A stretch of 20,868 nucleotides of DNA, taken from a virus. Under the pieces are notes generated by a model. The model searched no databases, had not been told where the DNA came from, and worked only from the letters and a program-made list of their open reading frames with translations. Shown here in pieces: positions 7,550-15,232 of the stretch (within the stretch, counting starts at the first letter, position 1; each line of letters opens with the position of its first letter). The stretch lies in IMG/VR virus record IMGVR_UViG_3300021511_000031, positions 1 to 20,868 of that record; one strand, written 5' to 3'. The position numbers were made by a program, and so were the translations under genes.

Positions 7550-9333
7550 TATCTTGATACCCTCCTAATATTTGCATTAAGAGCAGAGTTTCCTCGTTGC
7601 ATTTGTTCATTCATTACTGTTGTAACTGCACTTGGGTTCTGTCTGACAAAATCGACAAATGATTTACTATCCATTGCCATTATATTATAATTGATTTGTG
7701 TTGGTTGTTGTCCACTACCCTGTGCCTTAACTCCGAGTTCACCAGATGATGTTTTAGATAGAGGAAGGATTGCTTCTGGTCCTGCTTCACCCATAAGACC
7801 TTGTTGAAATGATGTTGGTTTAGAAACAATACTATTTGTGAATACACCACCTTTAGCATATTTAGGTTCTGTCTTTGCTATAGTAGCTACATTTGCTAAA
7901 CCCGTAGCAGTAATAATTGCAGCCATTGCTATTCCTGCTGGTCCTGAATATTCAGCTAGTGCATCATTAGCAGCCTTATAAGTTTTAACTGTTGCTTCTG
8001 CTATTGACATTGCTTTCTTTAACTTAAATGTTTTCTTTTCATTTTCTTCACTATCAGAACCAATTCTATCTAACATAGAACCAAAATCACCAAATAAATT
8101 ACCCATTTGACCTAAAAACTGTTGTTGTGTTTGAAACTTCTTTTTCGCAATATTAGCTGCATCTGCTGCTGCTTTATCTTCTATTTTTTTTTCTTTATCT
8201 GTTACAGATTGAATTAATTCAATTCTTTTTTGATTGTATTCATTTTGATCATTGAGATTATTCATCCATGCATCACTATCTTTTTGTGCTAATGCTATAT
8301 GATGTTCATCTTTCATTTGTAGTTCATAAGCATGCATTGCTCTTAAAGCATCTTTGTTCTTTTCAAATTCAGATTCATATGGATTTTTATCTGTTGTAGT
8401 GTCTTCACCCCCAGATGGAATATATCCTTTATAACTGGGACCTCGTTTAGCGGATTCTTCATCAATATATTTTTCAGGTGGACCAAGAAGATATTTATTA
8501 TATTCTTTTCTTAATTCAACCAAATCTTTTAATCTTTTATATGTTGTTTTACTTGGATCTAAAGCAATTAAAAAGGCTTTAGTATAATAATAAATTTTTG
8601 CTGATAAATCTGCCATTTCTTTTGATATTTTTCTTATACCTTCAGCAAATGCATCCCAATCAGCATCATTTAATGTTTGAACTAATTGTGCAAATACAGT
8701 TACTTTAAGAGTTTCTAATGAAGCTCTTAATTTCTCCATATTATCTGTATATTTGGCAAAATTATTTGCTTGTTCAGTTGTTACTGAAGCAGCAGTTTCA
8801 CTTAAATTATTTCTTAAACCAGGTAACATTTTATTCAATTCAGCTGCTGTCATGCCAAATATTTCCATTTGAATAGCTGCTCTTTTTACAGGATTTTCAA
8901 TTTTCTGTGTTGCTTCTGCTAATCTTAAAAATTGTTCTTCAGGGTCTAATTTTGATAATGCTTCTACATCTATATTTAGTTCTTCAAATGCTTTCTTAGC
9001 TGCACCTAAACCTCTTGTAGCAAGACCTATTCTACGTTGCATTCTTTCAATTGAACCAGTAACAATAGTAAATGATACACCAGATAAGTTAGCAATGTGC
9101 TCCATTTTAGATAAAGTTTCTACTGATACACCAAGTTTTAAATTTAACTTATGAAATTTATCACCAAGTTTAACTGTATCATTCATTAATTTAGCAAAAC
9201 CAGCAACAACAGCACCAAGAGCTACAGGACCAGCTATCTTTTTAAGGGCTGAAGTTGTATTATCGCTGAATTTCTTAACAACCTTACTACCTTTATCCTT
9301 AGCTACAATATTTACTTTTACATCTTTAGGCAT
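7549..9333 (-). CDS. Tail tape measure protein
   Basis: The 594-residue tape measure protein occupies the tail lumen and sets tail length. Evidence: position after the frameshifting chaperone gene, a basic N-terminus (MPKDVKVNIVAKDKGSK) followed by the hydrophobic stretch IAGPVALGAVVAGFAKLM, long helical regions, an Ala/Lys-rich coiled coil near residues 355-405, a second hydrophobic segment (GPAGIAMAAIITATGLANVATIA), and the typical C-terminal QQGLMGEAGPEAILPL. At about 0.15 nm per residue this predicts a tail near 90 nm, shorter than lambda. The ATG overlaps the stop of the frameshift product (taATG), and its ribosome binding site (GAGGA) is within that upstream frame. Confidence 0.92.
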   Translation of the reverse strand: MPKDVKVNIVAKDKGSKVVKKFSDNTTSALKKIAGPVALGAVVAGFAKLMNDTVKLGDKFHKLNLKLGVSVETLSKMEHIANLSGVSFTIVTGSIERMQRRIGLATRGLGAAKKAFEELNIDVEALSKLDPEEQFLRLAEATQKIENPVKRAAIQMEIFGMTAAELNKMLPGLRNNLSETAASVTTEQANNFAKYTDNMEKLRASLETLKVTVFAQLVQTLNDADWDAFAEGIRKISKEMADLSAKIYYYTKAFLIALDPSKTTYKRLKDLVELRKEYNKYLLGPPEKYIDEESAKRGPSYKGYIPSGGEDTTTDKNPYESEFEKNKDALRAMHAYELQMKDEHHIALAQKDSDAWMNNLNDQNEYNQKRIELIQSVTDKEKKIEDKAAADAANIAKKKFQTQQQFLGQMGNLFGDFGSMLDRIGSDSEENEKKTFKLKKAMSIAEATVKTYKAANDALAEYSGPAGIAMAAIITATGLANVATIAKTEPKYAKGGVFTNSIVSKPTSFQQGLMGEAGPEAILPLSKTSSGELGVKAQGSGQQPTQINYNIMAMDSKSFVDFVRQNPSAVTTVMNEQMQRGNSALNANIRRVSR

Positions 9334-9982
9334 TAGTCTTTTTTCCTCATTGATTGAATTGCTGCTTGGAGTGATACTACTATCTTCTGGGTTATATCTT
9401 TTCTGTGTTCATTTGGGACATCTTCAATATCAAGAACAAGTTTTATAGCATCTGCTTGAATAGAATCTTCTTTCAATAACATAGTTGAATATTTTTCTAT
9501 TAAACCAAATACATAATAATTATCTGGAAGTATTTCTACATATCCACACTTCTTACAATCGGGGATTCTATCAGATGGATTTTTTCTATTACTGCTTATC
9601 TTAATACACTGCTCACAGGATACTTTATTTTTATCATATACCCACGTGAAGTAATCTACTAGGTTTTTTTTTCAATAATCTTATCTTTATCTTCAGCTGA
9701 TTTATTTATAACAAACATCATAATACTTTCAGAATAATCAAATAAAAATTTCTTATTTTCAGTGTTGCATTCTAATGGTTTGTCATCTTCACCATTAATA
9801 CCCTTCCAATCTACAACACAGTAATCAAATATCTTGAAAAACGATTCTACTTGATCATTCTTAGCAATTGATGTTCTTATAACGTTATGAGATACAGGAA
9901 AAGGTCTTATCTTAAACGATACACCCTTAGCTTCTTTGAACTCGATCCATTTAGCTTCTATTAATGATTTATTTATTTTCAT
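9333..9982 (-). CDS. Tail assembly chaperone, -1 frameshift product (gpGT-like, two CxxC knuckles)
   Basis: The zero frame (start 9982) stops at 9659, but a second frame is open from the slippery run down to 9333 and ends exactly at the tape-measure start. Slipping back one base at 9665-9671 gives 106 + 110 = 216 residues. The added part begins NLVDYFTWVYDKNK, carries CEQC and CKKC 16 residues apart (a possible zinc-binding pair), and ends with an amphipathic helix IVVSLQAAIQSMRKKD. It has no ATG until residue 62 of its own length, so separate initiation would discard most of it. Known G/GT pairs in siphophages work as tape-measure chaperones through this arrangement. The frame is read directly from the sequence; use of frameshifting is inferred from family precedent. 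Confidence 0.8.
9659..9982 (-). CDS. Tail assembly chaperone, zero-frame product (gpG-like)
   Basis: This 107-residue protein lies between the tail tube and the tape measure, the standard place of lambda gpG-type chaperones. It starts MKINKSLIEAKWIEFKEAKG with AAAGGAG upstream, contains VSFKIRPFPVSHN and FDYCVVDWKGINGED, and ends IIEKKT at an amber stop directly after nine adenines. Most ribosomes should make this form, and a minority the longer frameshifted form. The family is short and poorly conserved, so the assignment rests on size, acidic and helical character, location and the slippery 3' end. Confidence 0.82.
   Translation of the reverse strand: MKINKSLIEAKWIEFKEAKGVSFKIRPFPVSHNVIRTSIAKNDQVESFFKIFDYCVVDWKGINGEDDKPLECNTENKKFLFDYSESIMMFVINKSAEDKDKIIEKKT
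9664..9672 (-). promoter_or_regulatory. A9 slippery run for -1 programmed frameshifting
   Basis: On the minus strand the codons read gaa aaa aaa acc tag. The heptamer A AAA AAA (9671-9665) allows both tRNAs to re-pair after a one-base backward slip. The new frame then reads aac cta gta and stays open for 110 codons. Confidence 0.8.
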
Positions 9983-10003
9983 TTTAAAAACTCCTTTTAA
10001 CTG

Positions 10004-10417
10004 TTATGATTTATGAACTGCACCATGAAATCTAAAGTCAACAGAAATTTTTATAATGTCATTTGCTGTTGCTGTTACTGCAAAGTTTGTAAAATAAACT
10101 CCAGCATCAGCATCACTACCTATATCAGATGACCAATAAGTTGTATCATCTGTATATAATTTAAAATTAGTAATCTTTGTTCCATTTAAAACAGCACTCT
10201 CAATTACTATTTGACCTGTTGAATCATCTGGATCTAATAGACCACTCAATGATCCACCTGCAGCCTTTATGCCCTGACCTGCAACTACCGACCAAGAGTC
10301 CCCAAATGTTGCTTCTTCAAGCAATGGTGATTCAATAGTTAAACTATAATCAACCATCTTTAGAATAGTATGACTTCCTAACACACATTTTGCTGATTTG
10401 CCTGTGTATACACTCAT
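10004..10417 (-). CDS. Major tail tube protein
   Basis: This 137-residue protein is placed just before the tail chaperone pair, as tail tube genes are in siphophages. The sequence is beta-rich and low in complex motifs: MSVYTGKSAKCVLGSHTILKM, ATFGDSWSVVAGQGIKAAGG, SGLLDPDDSTGQIVIESAVLNG and a C-terminal strand series ending DIIKISVDFRFHGAVHKS. Similar plans (FGDSW..GQ, then a GSLSGLLD turn) occur in small tail tube proteins that stack as hexamers around the tape measure. AGGAG precedes the start. It is probably one of the most abundant late products. Assignment is by size, composition and order. Confidence 0.75.
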   Translation of the reverse strand: MSVYTGKSAKCVLGSHTILKMVDYSLTIESPLLEEATFGDSWSVVAGQGIKAAGGSLSGLLDPDDSTGQIVIESAVLNGTKITNFKLYTDDTTYWSSDIGSDADAGVYFTNFAVTATANDIIKISVDFRFHGAVHKS

Positions 10418-10538
10418 TGTTTATACTCCTATTTTGTTACATAAATTGTAACATTATATTATTATCTATTTGTTTTTTTATTTGATAATGTTTTATTAAT
10501 GATTTCTTCTTTTATTTATTCTTTGTTATCTTCTGCTA
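10418..10538. other. AT-rich intergenic gap with short inverted repeat
   Basis: This gap of 121 bases between the tail terminator and tube genes has no plausible gene. It contains a 6-bp inverted repeat with 5-base loop (gttaca/tgtaac, 10436-10452) just ahead of the tail tube ribosome binding site. On the minus strand it also holds aacaaatagataataata, a weak relative of the recurrent AGAACAAA element. It may carry a promoter for the abundant tube protein, but this is uncertain. Confidence 0.3.
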
Positions 10539-10976
10539 TTAATTATTTTTTTCATATATAACCATCACTTCCATATCGAAGAAGCTACATGGAGCAGATG
10601 CCCCACCCTCAACTACTCCAATATCACCAATGTATGTATTACTACTATATGTGAAATCATTATCTAAGAAGTATTCCACATCAGTTACTAACTGGTGAAT
10701 ATTATCATACTTATTCATTCCATCATTATCCAAATATCCATATAAATAAATATGTAAAAATCTAACTTGATTTGATCCAGCACTATCAAACATTTCATGT
10801 TCCGCCTTATCATCTTCAACTGAAAAACAAACACACGGTTTATTTACAATAGTATCAAATTTATATATTCCACGTTTAACTTCTGCTATTGAAGTTTGAT
10901 ACGGAGACACACTGGGTTTAATATTCTTTTCAAGATCATTTTTAAGATCATTTAAAATTGTATTTCTATCTGCCAT
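10539..10976 (-). CDS. Probable tail terminator/completion protein
   Basis: This 145-residue protein lies between the gp10-like protein and the tail tube, the usual place of the tail terminator (gpU-like) that caps the tail tube before joining to the head. It opens with a helix (DRNTILNDLKNDLEKNI) and continues with mixed strands (PCVCFSVEDDKAEHEMF, VRFLHIYLYGYLDND) and the helix NIHQLVTDVEYFLDNDFTY, a fold pattern like minor tail proteins of this class. Its ATG shares one base with the stop of the upstream gene. The family is not recognisable from motifs alone, so the role rests on order and size. Confidence 0.6.
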   Translation of the reverse strand: MADRNTILNDLKNDLEKNIKPSVSPYQTSIAEVKRGIYKFDTIVNKPCVCFSVEDDKAEHEMFDSAGSNQVRFLHIYLYGYLDNDGMNKYDNIHQLVTDVEYFLDNDFTYSSNTYIGDIGVVEGGASAPCSFFDMEVMVIYEKNN

Positions 10977-11380
10977 TATGGATACTCCTTCAATATACTA
11001 TCTCGAATTAAATTAGCTATTTTATCACGATTATCTTCTATAGCTGGACGTAGAAATGGCCTTAATAATTTAGCTTTTCCTACTCCTGTTTCTTCATGAA
11101 CCTTGCCATATATTACATCCGTACCTATCCATGCAATTAATGATCTAATTTCAACACCTGACCTAATACTCCTTCTTAAATGTCCTGTTCGTACTTTTAA
11201 AGGTCCTGGTGGAGGATTAGGTGGACCAGACCCACAAGAATCAAATCCTTTCTTTGATTCTCCTTCTGCATATAGAGCTGCTCGTTTAAGCCCTTTTATT
11301 AGACCACGACTCCATCTCTTCGGCATAGATTTAAGATATTCAAGATCTGTTTTATCAAACTTAAACTGAACATCAATCAT
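10976..11380 (-). CDS. HK97 gp10-like head-tail/neck protein
   Basis: This 134-residue protein resembles HK97-gp10-type neck or minor capsid proteins. Signature stretches are RAALYAEGESKKGF, a Pro-rich loop (GPPNPPPGPLKVRTGHLRRSI) near residues 53-73, IAWIGTDVIYGKVHEETG, and RPFLRPAIEDNRDKI at the C-terminus. The family acts at the head-tail interface, between connector and tail terminator, and the gene order fits exactly. Start and stop overlap the adjacent genes by one base each, indicating coupled translation. Confidence 0.88.
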   Translation of the reverse strand: MIDVQFKFDKTDLEYLKSMPKRWSRGLIKGLKRAALYAEGESKKGFDSCGSGPPNPPPGPLKVRTGHLRRSIRSGVEIRSLIAWIGTDVIYGKVHEETGVGKAKLLRPFLRPAIEDNRDKIANLIRDSILKEYP

Positions 11381-11946
11381 TATACTACACCAATTCGTTT
11401 ATACTTATTTAATATCATCTTAGTTTGAAGTAATAGTTCTTTAGCTGAATAAGTAACTGAACCATCACTTAATGTCTTTGATAATACATCTACTTCCTGT
11501 CTATTTTTATGTGTTCTTACAACTTCAGTAATACATGCCTGTTTAATATCTTCAGGTACAGTATCATAACCGGCTGTATATATAATTTTAATATTTTGAG
11601 ATCCTTTACTCAATGTAGTTAAGAATACAACGTGGGTTTTATTTTCATGTATTCTATAATCATCTACACCTATTGTACTATCACTTGGCCATACCCATGT
11701 AGTATCTGAATATATTGAATCAACTGAAATAATAGGACTTTGATTTGTAACTAAATTTGACACACCGATCCCATCATAATACTCTGTATATTTTCTGGAT
11801 TTTATATTTTTATTTATATATGACTCGATTAGAGTTGATATGCGGGTTATAATATCTTCAAGTAAGTCATCGTCCTGAGATGTGGAACCAAACTTACCAT
11901 AAAAGTCTTTTACTTCGTCTAATGTAACAAGATCGTATGCTGCCAT
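11380..11946 (-). CDS. Head-tail connector (gp6-like)
   Basis: This 188-residue protein is a gp6-like connector, the ring that binds under the portal. It starts MAAYDLVTLDEVKDFYGKFG with an acidic DDDLLEDIITRISTLIESYINKN helix, then RKYTEYYDGIG, beta strands around PIISVDSIYSD and DDYRIHENKTHVVFL, and the IIYTAGYDTVPEDIKQACITEVVRTHKNR segment typical of this family. It is the first of a tightly overlapping set (connector, gp10-like, terminator). TAGGAG lies about seven bases before the start. Confidence 0.85.
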   Translation of the reverse strand: MAAYDLVTLDEVKDFYGKFGSTSQDDDLLEDIITRISTLIESYINKNIKSRKYTEYYDGIGVSNLVTNQSPIISVDSIYSDTTWVWPSDSTIGVDDYRIHENKTHVVFLTTLSKGSQNIKIIYTAGYDTVPEDIKQACITEVVRTHKNRQEVDVLSKTLSDGSVTYSAKELLLQTKMILNKYKRIGVV

Positions 11947-11956
11947 TATAATACTC

Positions 11957-12112
11957 CTATTTAGTTACTACGTAGTTTTGATTAATTACATATTTTGTTT
12001 GACCACATACGCATTTGGTAGGTTGTGTTTCTGAAATTACTCTGCGTGAGCATGCCAAACATTCCCACACATACTTAGTGTTATCAATAAATTTTAATCT
12101 TTTGTCTATCAT
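11957..12112 (-). CDS. Small zinc-ribbon protein
   Basis: This 51-residue protein has four cysteines in a zinc-ribbon layout: CLAC (18, 21) and CVC (34, 36). I place the start at 12112 (MIDKRLKF), where AAGGAG lies eight bases upstream; a longer frame from 12142 would put that site inside the coding region and has none of its own. It sits between the GIY-YIG gene and the connector gene, where head operons do not normally have a conserved gene, so it may have come with the endonuclease insertion or be a small transcription-related protein. Function unknown. Confidence 0.7.
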   Translation of the reverse strand: MIDKRLKFIDNTKYVWECLACSRRVISETQPTKCVCGQTKYVINQNYVVTK

Positions 12113-12124
12113 CCCATCTCTCCT

Positions 12125-12186
12125 TTGTATATATTTGTACAATTTCTTGTATTAATATATACAATCTCTTGTATATATTTGTACAA
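12125..12186 (-). promoter_or_regulatory. Direct and inverted repeats upstream of zinc-ribbon gene
   Basis: The 18-base sequence ttgtatatatttgtacaa occurs at 12125-12142 and again at 12169-12186, 44 bases apart. A third, inverted element (ttgta...tacaa, 12147-12164) lies between them. The spacing is near four helical turns and resembles a multi-site operator or a promoter with flanking binding sites. Confidence 0.45.
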
Positions 12187-12257
12187 AACAGAGTAATAAA
12201 TATAGTTGTTAGTATTATTGATTAAATGTCAATTCCTGGAACTATAAAAAGTCTCTG

Positions 12258-12935
12258 TTAAGATCGTTTCTTTCTTTTAATCCACGCTTTTTTAACTCCT
12301 TCACTTATCTTTTTTCTAATATCTTTATCTTTAGCAGGATTATTATCACCGGTCATGTCTGGTCGTTTTATTCCTTTATTTATATCTTTACATGATTTTC
12401 TAATATTTGCTTTATGTTCTTCAGAAAGAATCCCACCTTTTTTCGCCTCAGTCATTCTTCTTCTAGTTTTCTTTGTAAATGGTTTTCGTTTCTTGCCTTT
12501 TAAATTACTGCTTATTCTCTTTATTCTTTTATCTGTTTCTTTAGTAAGTCCCTTAGACCAAGATGGTTTCGTTTTCGGATTTTCTTTGAAATAATCCAAC
12601 ATAACATTACTCATTTTCTCACTCCAACCTTCTGGAGGGTTCCATGTATAATTACTATCTCCGCCTGTTGTAAGATTATAACCATTCTTTCCAAATGTAT
12701 CATAATATCCAATATAGAATACTTCTAATTGATTTAACTTTTCTCTACTATCAGTTGTATCTATAACTTCCCATTTGAAATTTTCAGATCCATATACATT
12801 TATAGCTTTATGAAAATAAAATTTTGGTTTTTTTGAATCATGTAAATGCTCTCTTATTCTATATTTCAATGGGCCTATTGTTTGTCCAATATAACTCTTT
12901 CCGTTTAACAAGTTTGTTGCCTTGTAAATTATCAT
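12258..12935 (-). CDS. GIY-YIG homing endonuclease with NUMOD-type DNA-binding tail
   Basis: This 225-residue protein is a free-standing phage endonuclease. The N-terminal GIY-YIG nuclease spans residues 1-92: IYKATNLLNGKSYIGQT gives the two signature halves, Arg26 or Arg28 is the likely catalytic Arg, Glu71 (NQLEVFYIG) the metal-binding Glu, and YNLTTGG closes the domain. The C-terminal half is very basic with NUMOD3-like units (KPSWSKGLTKETDKRI, KKRKPFTKKTRRRMTEA, SEEHKANIRKS, GDNNPAKDKDIRKKISEG). It interrupts the head operon between capsid and connector. The ribosome binding site (GAGAGG) lies in the loop of a small ctaat/attag stem directly before the ATG, which may limit its translation. 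It is likely a selfish element targeting related phages lacking it. Confidence 0.93.
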   Translation of the reverse strand: MIIYKATNLLNGKSYIGQTIGPLKYRIREHLHDSKKPKFYFHKAINVYGSENFKWEVIDTTDSREKLNQLEVFYIGYYDTFGKNGYNLTTGGDSNYTWNPPEGWSEKMSNVMLDYFKENPKTKPSWSKGLTKETDKRIKRISSNLKGKKRKPFTKKTRRRMTEAKKGGILSEEHKANIRKSCKDINKGIKRPDMTGDNNPAKDKDIRKKISEGVKKAWIKRKKRS

Positions 12936-12966
12936 CTAATACCTCTCATTAGGTTTATTTTAGGGC

Positions 12967-12988
12967 GGGGTATGAATGAGCATACCCC
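12967..12988. other. Perfect 8-bp stem-loop between capsid terminator and GIY-YIG gene
   Basis: GGGGTATG pairs with CATACCCC around a six-base loop. Neither side is followed by a T run, so it is unlikely to be an intrinsic terminator. It lies 20 bases downstream (minus strand) of a copy of the recurrent AGAACAAATAAACAAT element and may be a 5' leader hairpin. Confidence 0.7.
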
Positions 12989-13008
12989 ATTACTGTGGCT
13001 AACACCCT

Positions 13009-13024
13009 ATTGTTTATTTGTTCT
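13009..13024 (-). promoter_or_regulatory. Recurrent 16-bp element, copy A
   Basis: Reads AGAACAAATAAACAAT on the minus strand, just after the capsid terminator and before the GIY-YIG unit. It is identical over all 16 bases to the plus-strand copy at 20782-20797. Probable promoter-initiation or leader element for the downstream genes. Confidence 0.5.
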
Positions 13025-13059
13025 TGAAAATAAGGGAGTGACCCAGATTGATCACTCCC
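13025..13059 (-). terminator. Rho-independent terminator after major capsid gene
   Basis: On the minus strand GGGAGTGA pairs with TCACTCCC (13059-13052 with 13041-13034) around a ten-base loop, followed by TTATTTTC. It lies about 30 bases after the capsid stop, so transcripts of the head genes can end here and the genes beyond need read-through or their own start. Confidence 0.8.
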
Positions 13060-13090
13060 ATTAACTATATCACTTTTAATTTAATTTATC

Positions 13091-14260
13091 TTAAGCTATC
13101 ATCTCAAGTTCTGAGAAAGCTGAGCTTGCGCCAACATTTCCATCATAACGAGCATACCCGATGAATTGGGTCACGCCTTCTTTCATCTTAACATATGGGT
13201 TGACCTGGAATATCATGCCCTGACGTTGAGCAATAACATAATACTTTAAGTCTCCAAAGATTGCAAACTCTTCCGTAGCTGCAGGAGCTGACGGCATAGC
13301 GCTTACTAATCTCACTGGATATCCAAGAATAGTTCCATTAGGAGCTCCAGCAATATTTCTTTGGAAAATAGGATCACCTGTAGTATCTTTCAACTTCATT
13401 ACAGCTGCCATAACGTTCTTATGAAAATACCATTTAGGATTAATGGCTCTTTCAATTTCAGCACCATAAACTGCATCAACTAAATTATCATAAGTAATAA
13501 CATTAATATCAGCACCAGTACAATCAATAGTTTTACCAGCTGAACCTAATAGATAAGTAGTAAACTCAGTTCCGTTGAATACTTGACTATCAACTTCTTG
13601 ACCAATAGCTTCAGCAATCAAATTCATACTATGAGATGTAATATCAAACACACTATCTTCTAGGAGGTCATTATAAATTTCTTGATAATCACCAATTCTC
13701 TTGTCGATAGTAAATGTAAGCATTTTATATGTTTGTTCACTATTAGTATTAGCTGTTCCAAATGCTTGATGATCTACACTCGGTCTCGCTAGCAATGCAG
13801 GATACTTAAATGAATTAGTTCCTACAGTTATAATTCTTGCATCCTGAAGTGCTACTGAACTTAATGTGGCTAATGCCAATACGTCGTCTTCATATTCTAC
13901 CGGCACCAAATGTTGTCCAGTGTTTGATTCTGTAAGAGCTTTAGAATGAAACATATCAATAACAAACTTAGCATGTCCTTCACGTCTTTCTACATCCATA
14001 GGCGGCAATGCTAGTTTCATACATTGTCTTTTAACATCATAACCTTTATAAATAAAAGTTTTTTTAGTATTTTTTCCTGGTACAGTAAGATCTACTTTCT
14101 TTCCTTCTGCTTTTTCGATTGTAGCTTTTAACTCAGCATTATTTTCTTTCAATTTAGTAATTTCTTCATCGTTCTTTTTTTGTGCTTCTTGTACTTCTTT
14201 TACGCCTTTTAGTCCCAATTCCTCAGCGACTAGTCCGGCAAGTTCTTTAACTTTGTCCAT
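13091..14260 (-). CDS. Major capsid protein (HK97 fold)
   Basis: This 389-residue capsid protein has an N-terminal coiled-coil delta-like domain (residues 1-60: KVKELAGLVAEELGLKGV, DEEITKLKENNAELKATIEKAEGKK) that would act as scaffold and be removed by the protease encoded upstream. The HK97 fold follows: HLVPVEYEDDVLALATLSSVALQDARII, DKRIGDYQEIYNDLLEDS, EIERAINPKWYFHKNVMAAV, GTILGYPVRLVSAMPSAP, EFAIFGDLKYYVIAQRQGM and VGYARYD-like IGYARYDGNVG at the C-terminus. The start overlaps the protease gene by 14 bases with GAGG upstream, and a terminator follows it, as expected for a heavily expressed gene. Confidence 0.95.
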   Translation of the reverse strand: MDKVKELAGLVAEELGLKGVKEVQEAQKKNDEEITKLKENNAELKATIEKAEGKKVDLTVPGKNTKKTFIYKGYDVKRQCMKLALPPMDVERREGHAKFVIDMFHSKALTESNTGQHLVPVEYEDDVLALATLSSVALQDARIITVGTNSFKYPALLARPSVDHQAFGTANTNSEQTYKMLTFTIDKRIGDYQEIYNDLLEDSVFDITSHSMNLIAEAIGQEVDSQVFNGTEFTTYLLGSAGKTIDCTGADINVITYDNLVDAVYGAEIERAINPKWYFHKNVMAAVMKLKDTTGDPIFQRNIAGAPNGTILGYPVRLVSAMPSAPAATEEFAIFGDLKYYVIAQRQGMIFQVNPYVKMKEGVTQFIGYARYDGNVGASSAFSELEMIA

Positions 14261-15164
14261 CTTTATTTACCTCTGTCAATATTTCCTCACATAGATCATC
14301 AACTGACTTCTCTTTTGAGTTAGAGTCTGTATTGGTATCTTTCGATGCCACAAACTCGTCATAAGTTTCATCAAATAATTTATCTATATAAGAAACCTTG
14401 TCAGTGTTCTTCACACTAACAATATCTTTTAAAAGATTAAGTTCATCTTTTATTTTATTAATTTCTTTAACAAGATCACTATCTACCTCGGTCTTATTTA
14501 TTTGTTCTTGTTTTTCTTCGGTGTAGTTGTCTTCTACAACTTTTAACGATCCATCTTCATTCTTCTCTATTGGCATTGTTTTCTCTACATCATCTGCTTT
14601 CTTATTTTTATCAAGAAAACAATCTAATAATTCATTAAGTTCAAGTTCATCAATTATATTTTCATCAATTGCTTTTCTAACTGATTTAGATGTCAGTACA
14701 GCTCTTGGATTGGCGGGGATGCTAACTAATGATAGTTCAAGTAATTCCTGTTCATTAAATATTCTCCATGGTTGATTACTTCCTTTTTTGCGGTTTGGAT
14801 ATTCAATCTTATCAATATTAGGGACAAAACCTACCGAAACGGCTTTCATATATCCTGCTTTATAAAGTTTATATAACGAATCACCAACAGATGAAACGTC
14901 AGCTTCTGGAAATTCCACATCAAACATTAAATTTTTCTTTTCACTATCTACCCACACTTTCTTTGCTCGAGCAACTGGGGAACCAGTATAATCATGACCA
15001 AATAATATTACAGGATTATCTTTATAATTTTTAAGATTCCAACCAGATGTCATAATTTTATCACCATCACGATCTGTTTTTTGATCACTTCCAATAAATC
15101 TTAATACTCTCTTATCAACAACCTTTGCCTTAGTTGTTGTATACTTTACTATTTTTGTCTTCAT
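14247..15164 (-). CDS. HK97-type prohead protease with acidic C-terminal extension
   Basis: This 305-residue serine protease matures the procapsid. Catalytic features: His57 in PVILFGHDYTGSPVARAK and Ser110 in YMKAVSVGFVPN, with the family's opening DRDGDKIMTSGWNLKNYKDN. The protease domain ends near residue 165 (LVSIPANPRAVLTSK). The remaining 140 residues are acidic, helical and rich in Asp, Glu and Lys (DELELNELLDCFLDKNKKADD, LVKEINKIKDELNLLKDIV), resembling a fused scaffold segment. Since the capsid protein also has its own coiled coil, there may be two scaffold-like parts. Start supported by AGGAG nine bases upstream. Confidence 0.93.
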   Translation of the reverse strand: MKTKIVKYTTTKAKVVDKRVLRFIGSDQKTDRDGDKIMTSGWNLKNYKDNPVILFGHDYTGSPVARAKKVWVDSEKKNLMFDVEFPEADVSSVGDSLYKLYKAGYMKAVSVGFVPNIDKIEYPNRKKGSNQPWRIFNEQELLELSLVSIPANPRAVLTSKSVRKAIDENIIDELELNELLDCFLDKNKKADDVEKTMPIEKNEDGSLKVVEDNYTEEKQEQINKTEVDSDLVKEINKIKDELNLLKDIVSVKNTDKVSYIDKLFDETYDEFVASKDTNTDSNSKEKSVDDLCEEILTEVNKDGQS

Positions 15165-15232
15165 TACTCTTGCTCCTATGTCTTTGTATTTGATCTTTAG
15201 TCATCCTTCCAATGTATCAATTGGAGATGTTG

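Noticed and set aside
12199-12232. TTGACA with TATATT as a promoter upstream of the zinc-ribbon gene (minus)
   Set aside because: The spacer would be 22 bases, too long for a normal sigma-70 promoter.
13717-13741. gaacaaacatataaa inside the capsid gene, matching 15 bases of element copy E
   Set aside because: It is read as ordinary codons (Glu-Gln-Thr-Tyr-Lys) within a conserved gene, so it is probably coincidence in AT-rich sequence; not counted as an element copy.
14497-14515. agaacaaataaataa inside the protease gene
   Set aside because: Lies in coding sequence (Gln-Glu-Gln-Ile-Asn-Lys); similar strings can arise from common codons.
15139-15204. Possible 22-codon gene between portal and protease genes
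   Set aside because: The ribosome-binding-like ggaagg abuts the ATG with no spacing, and the peptide has no recognisable feature.
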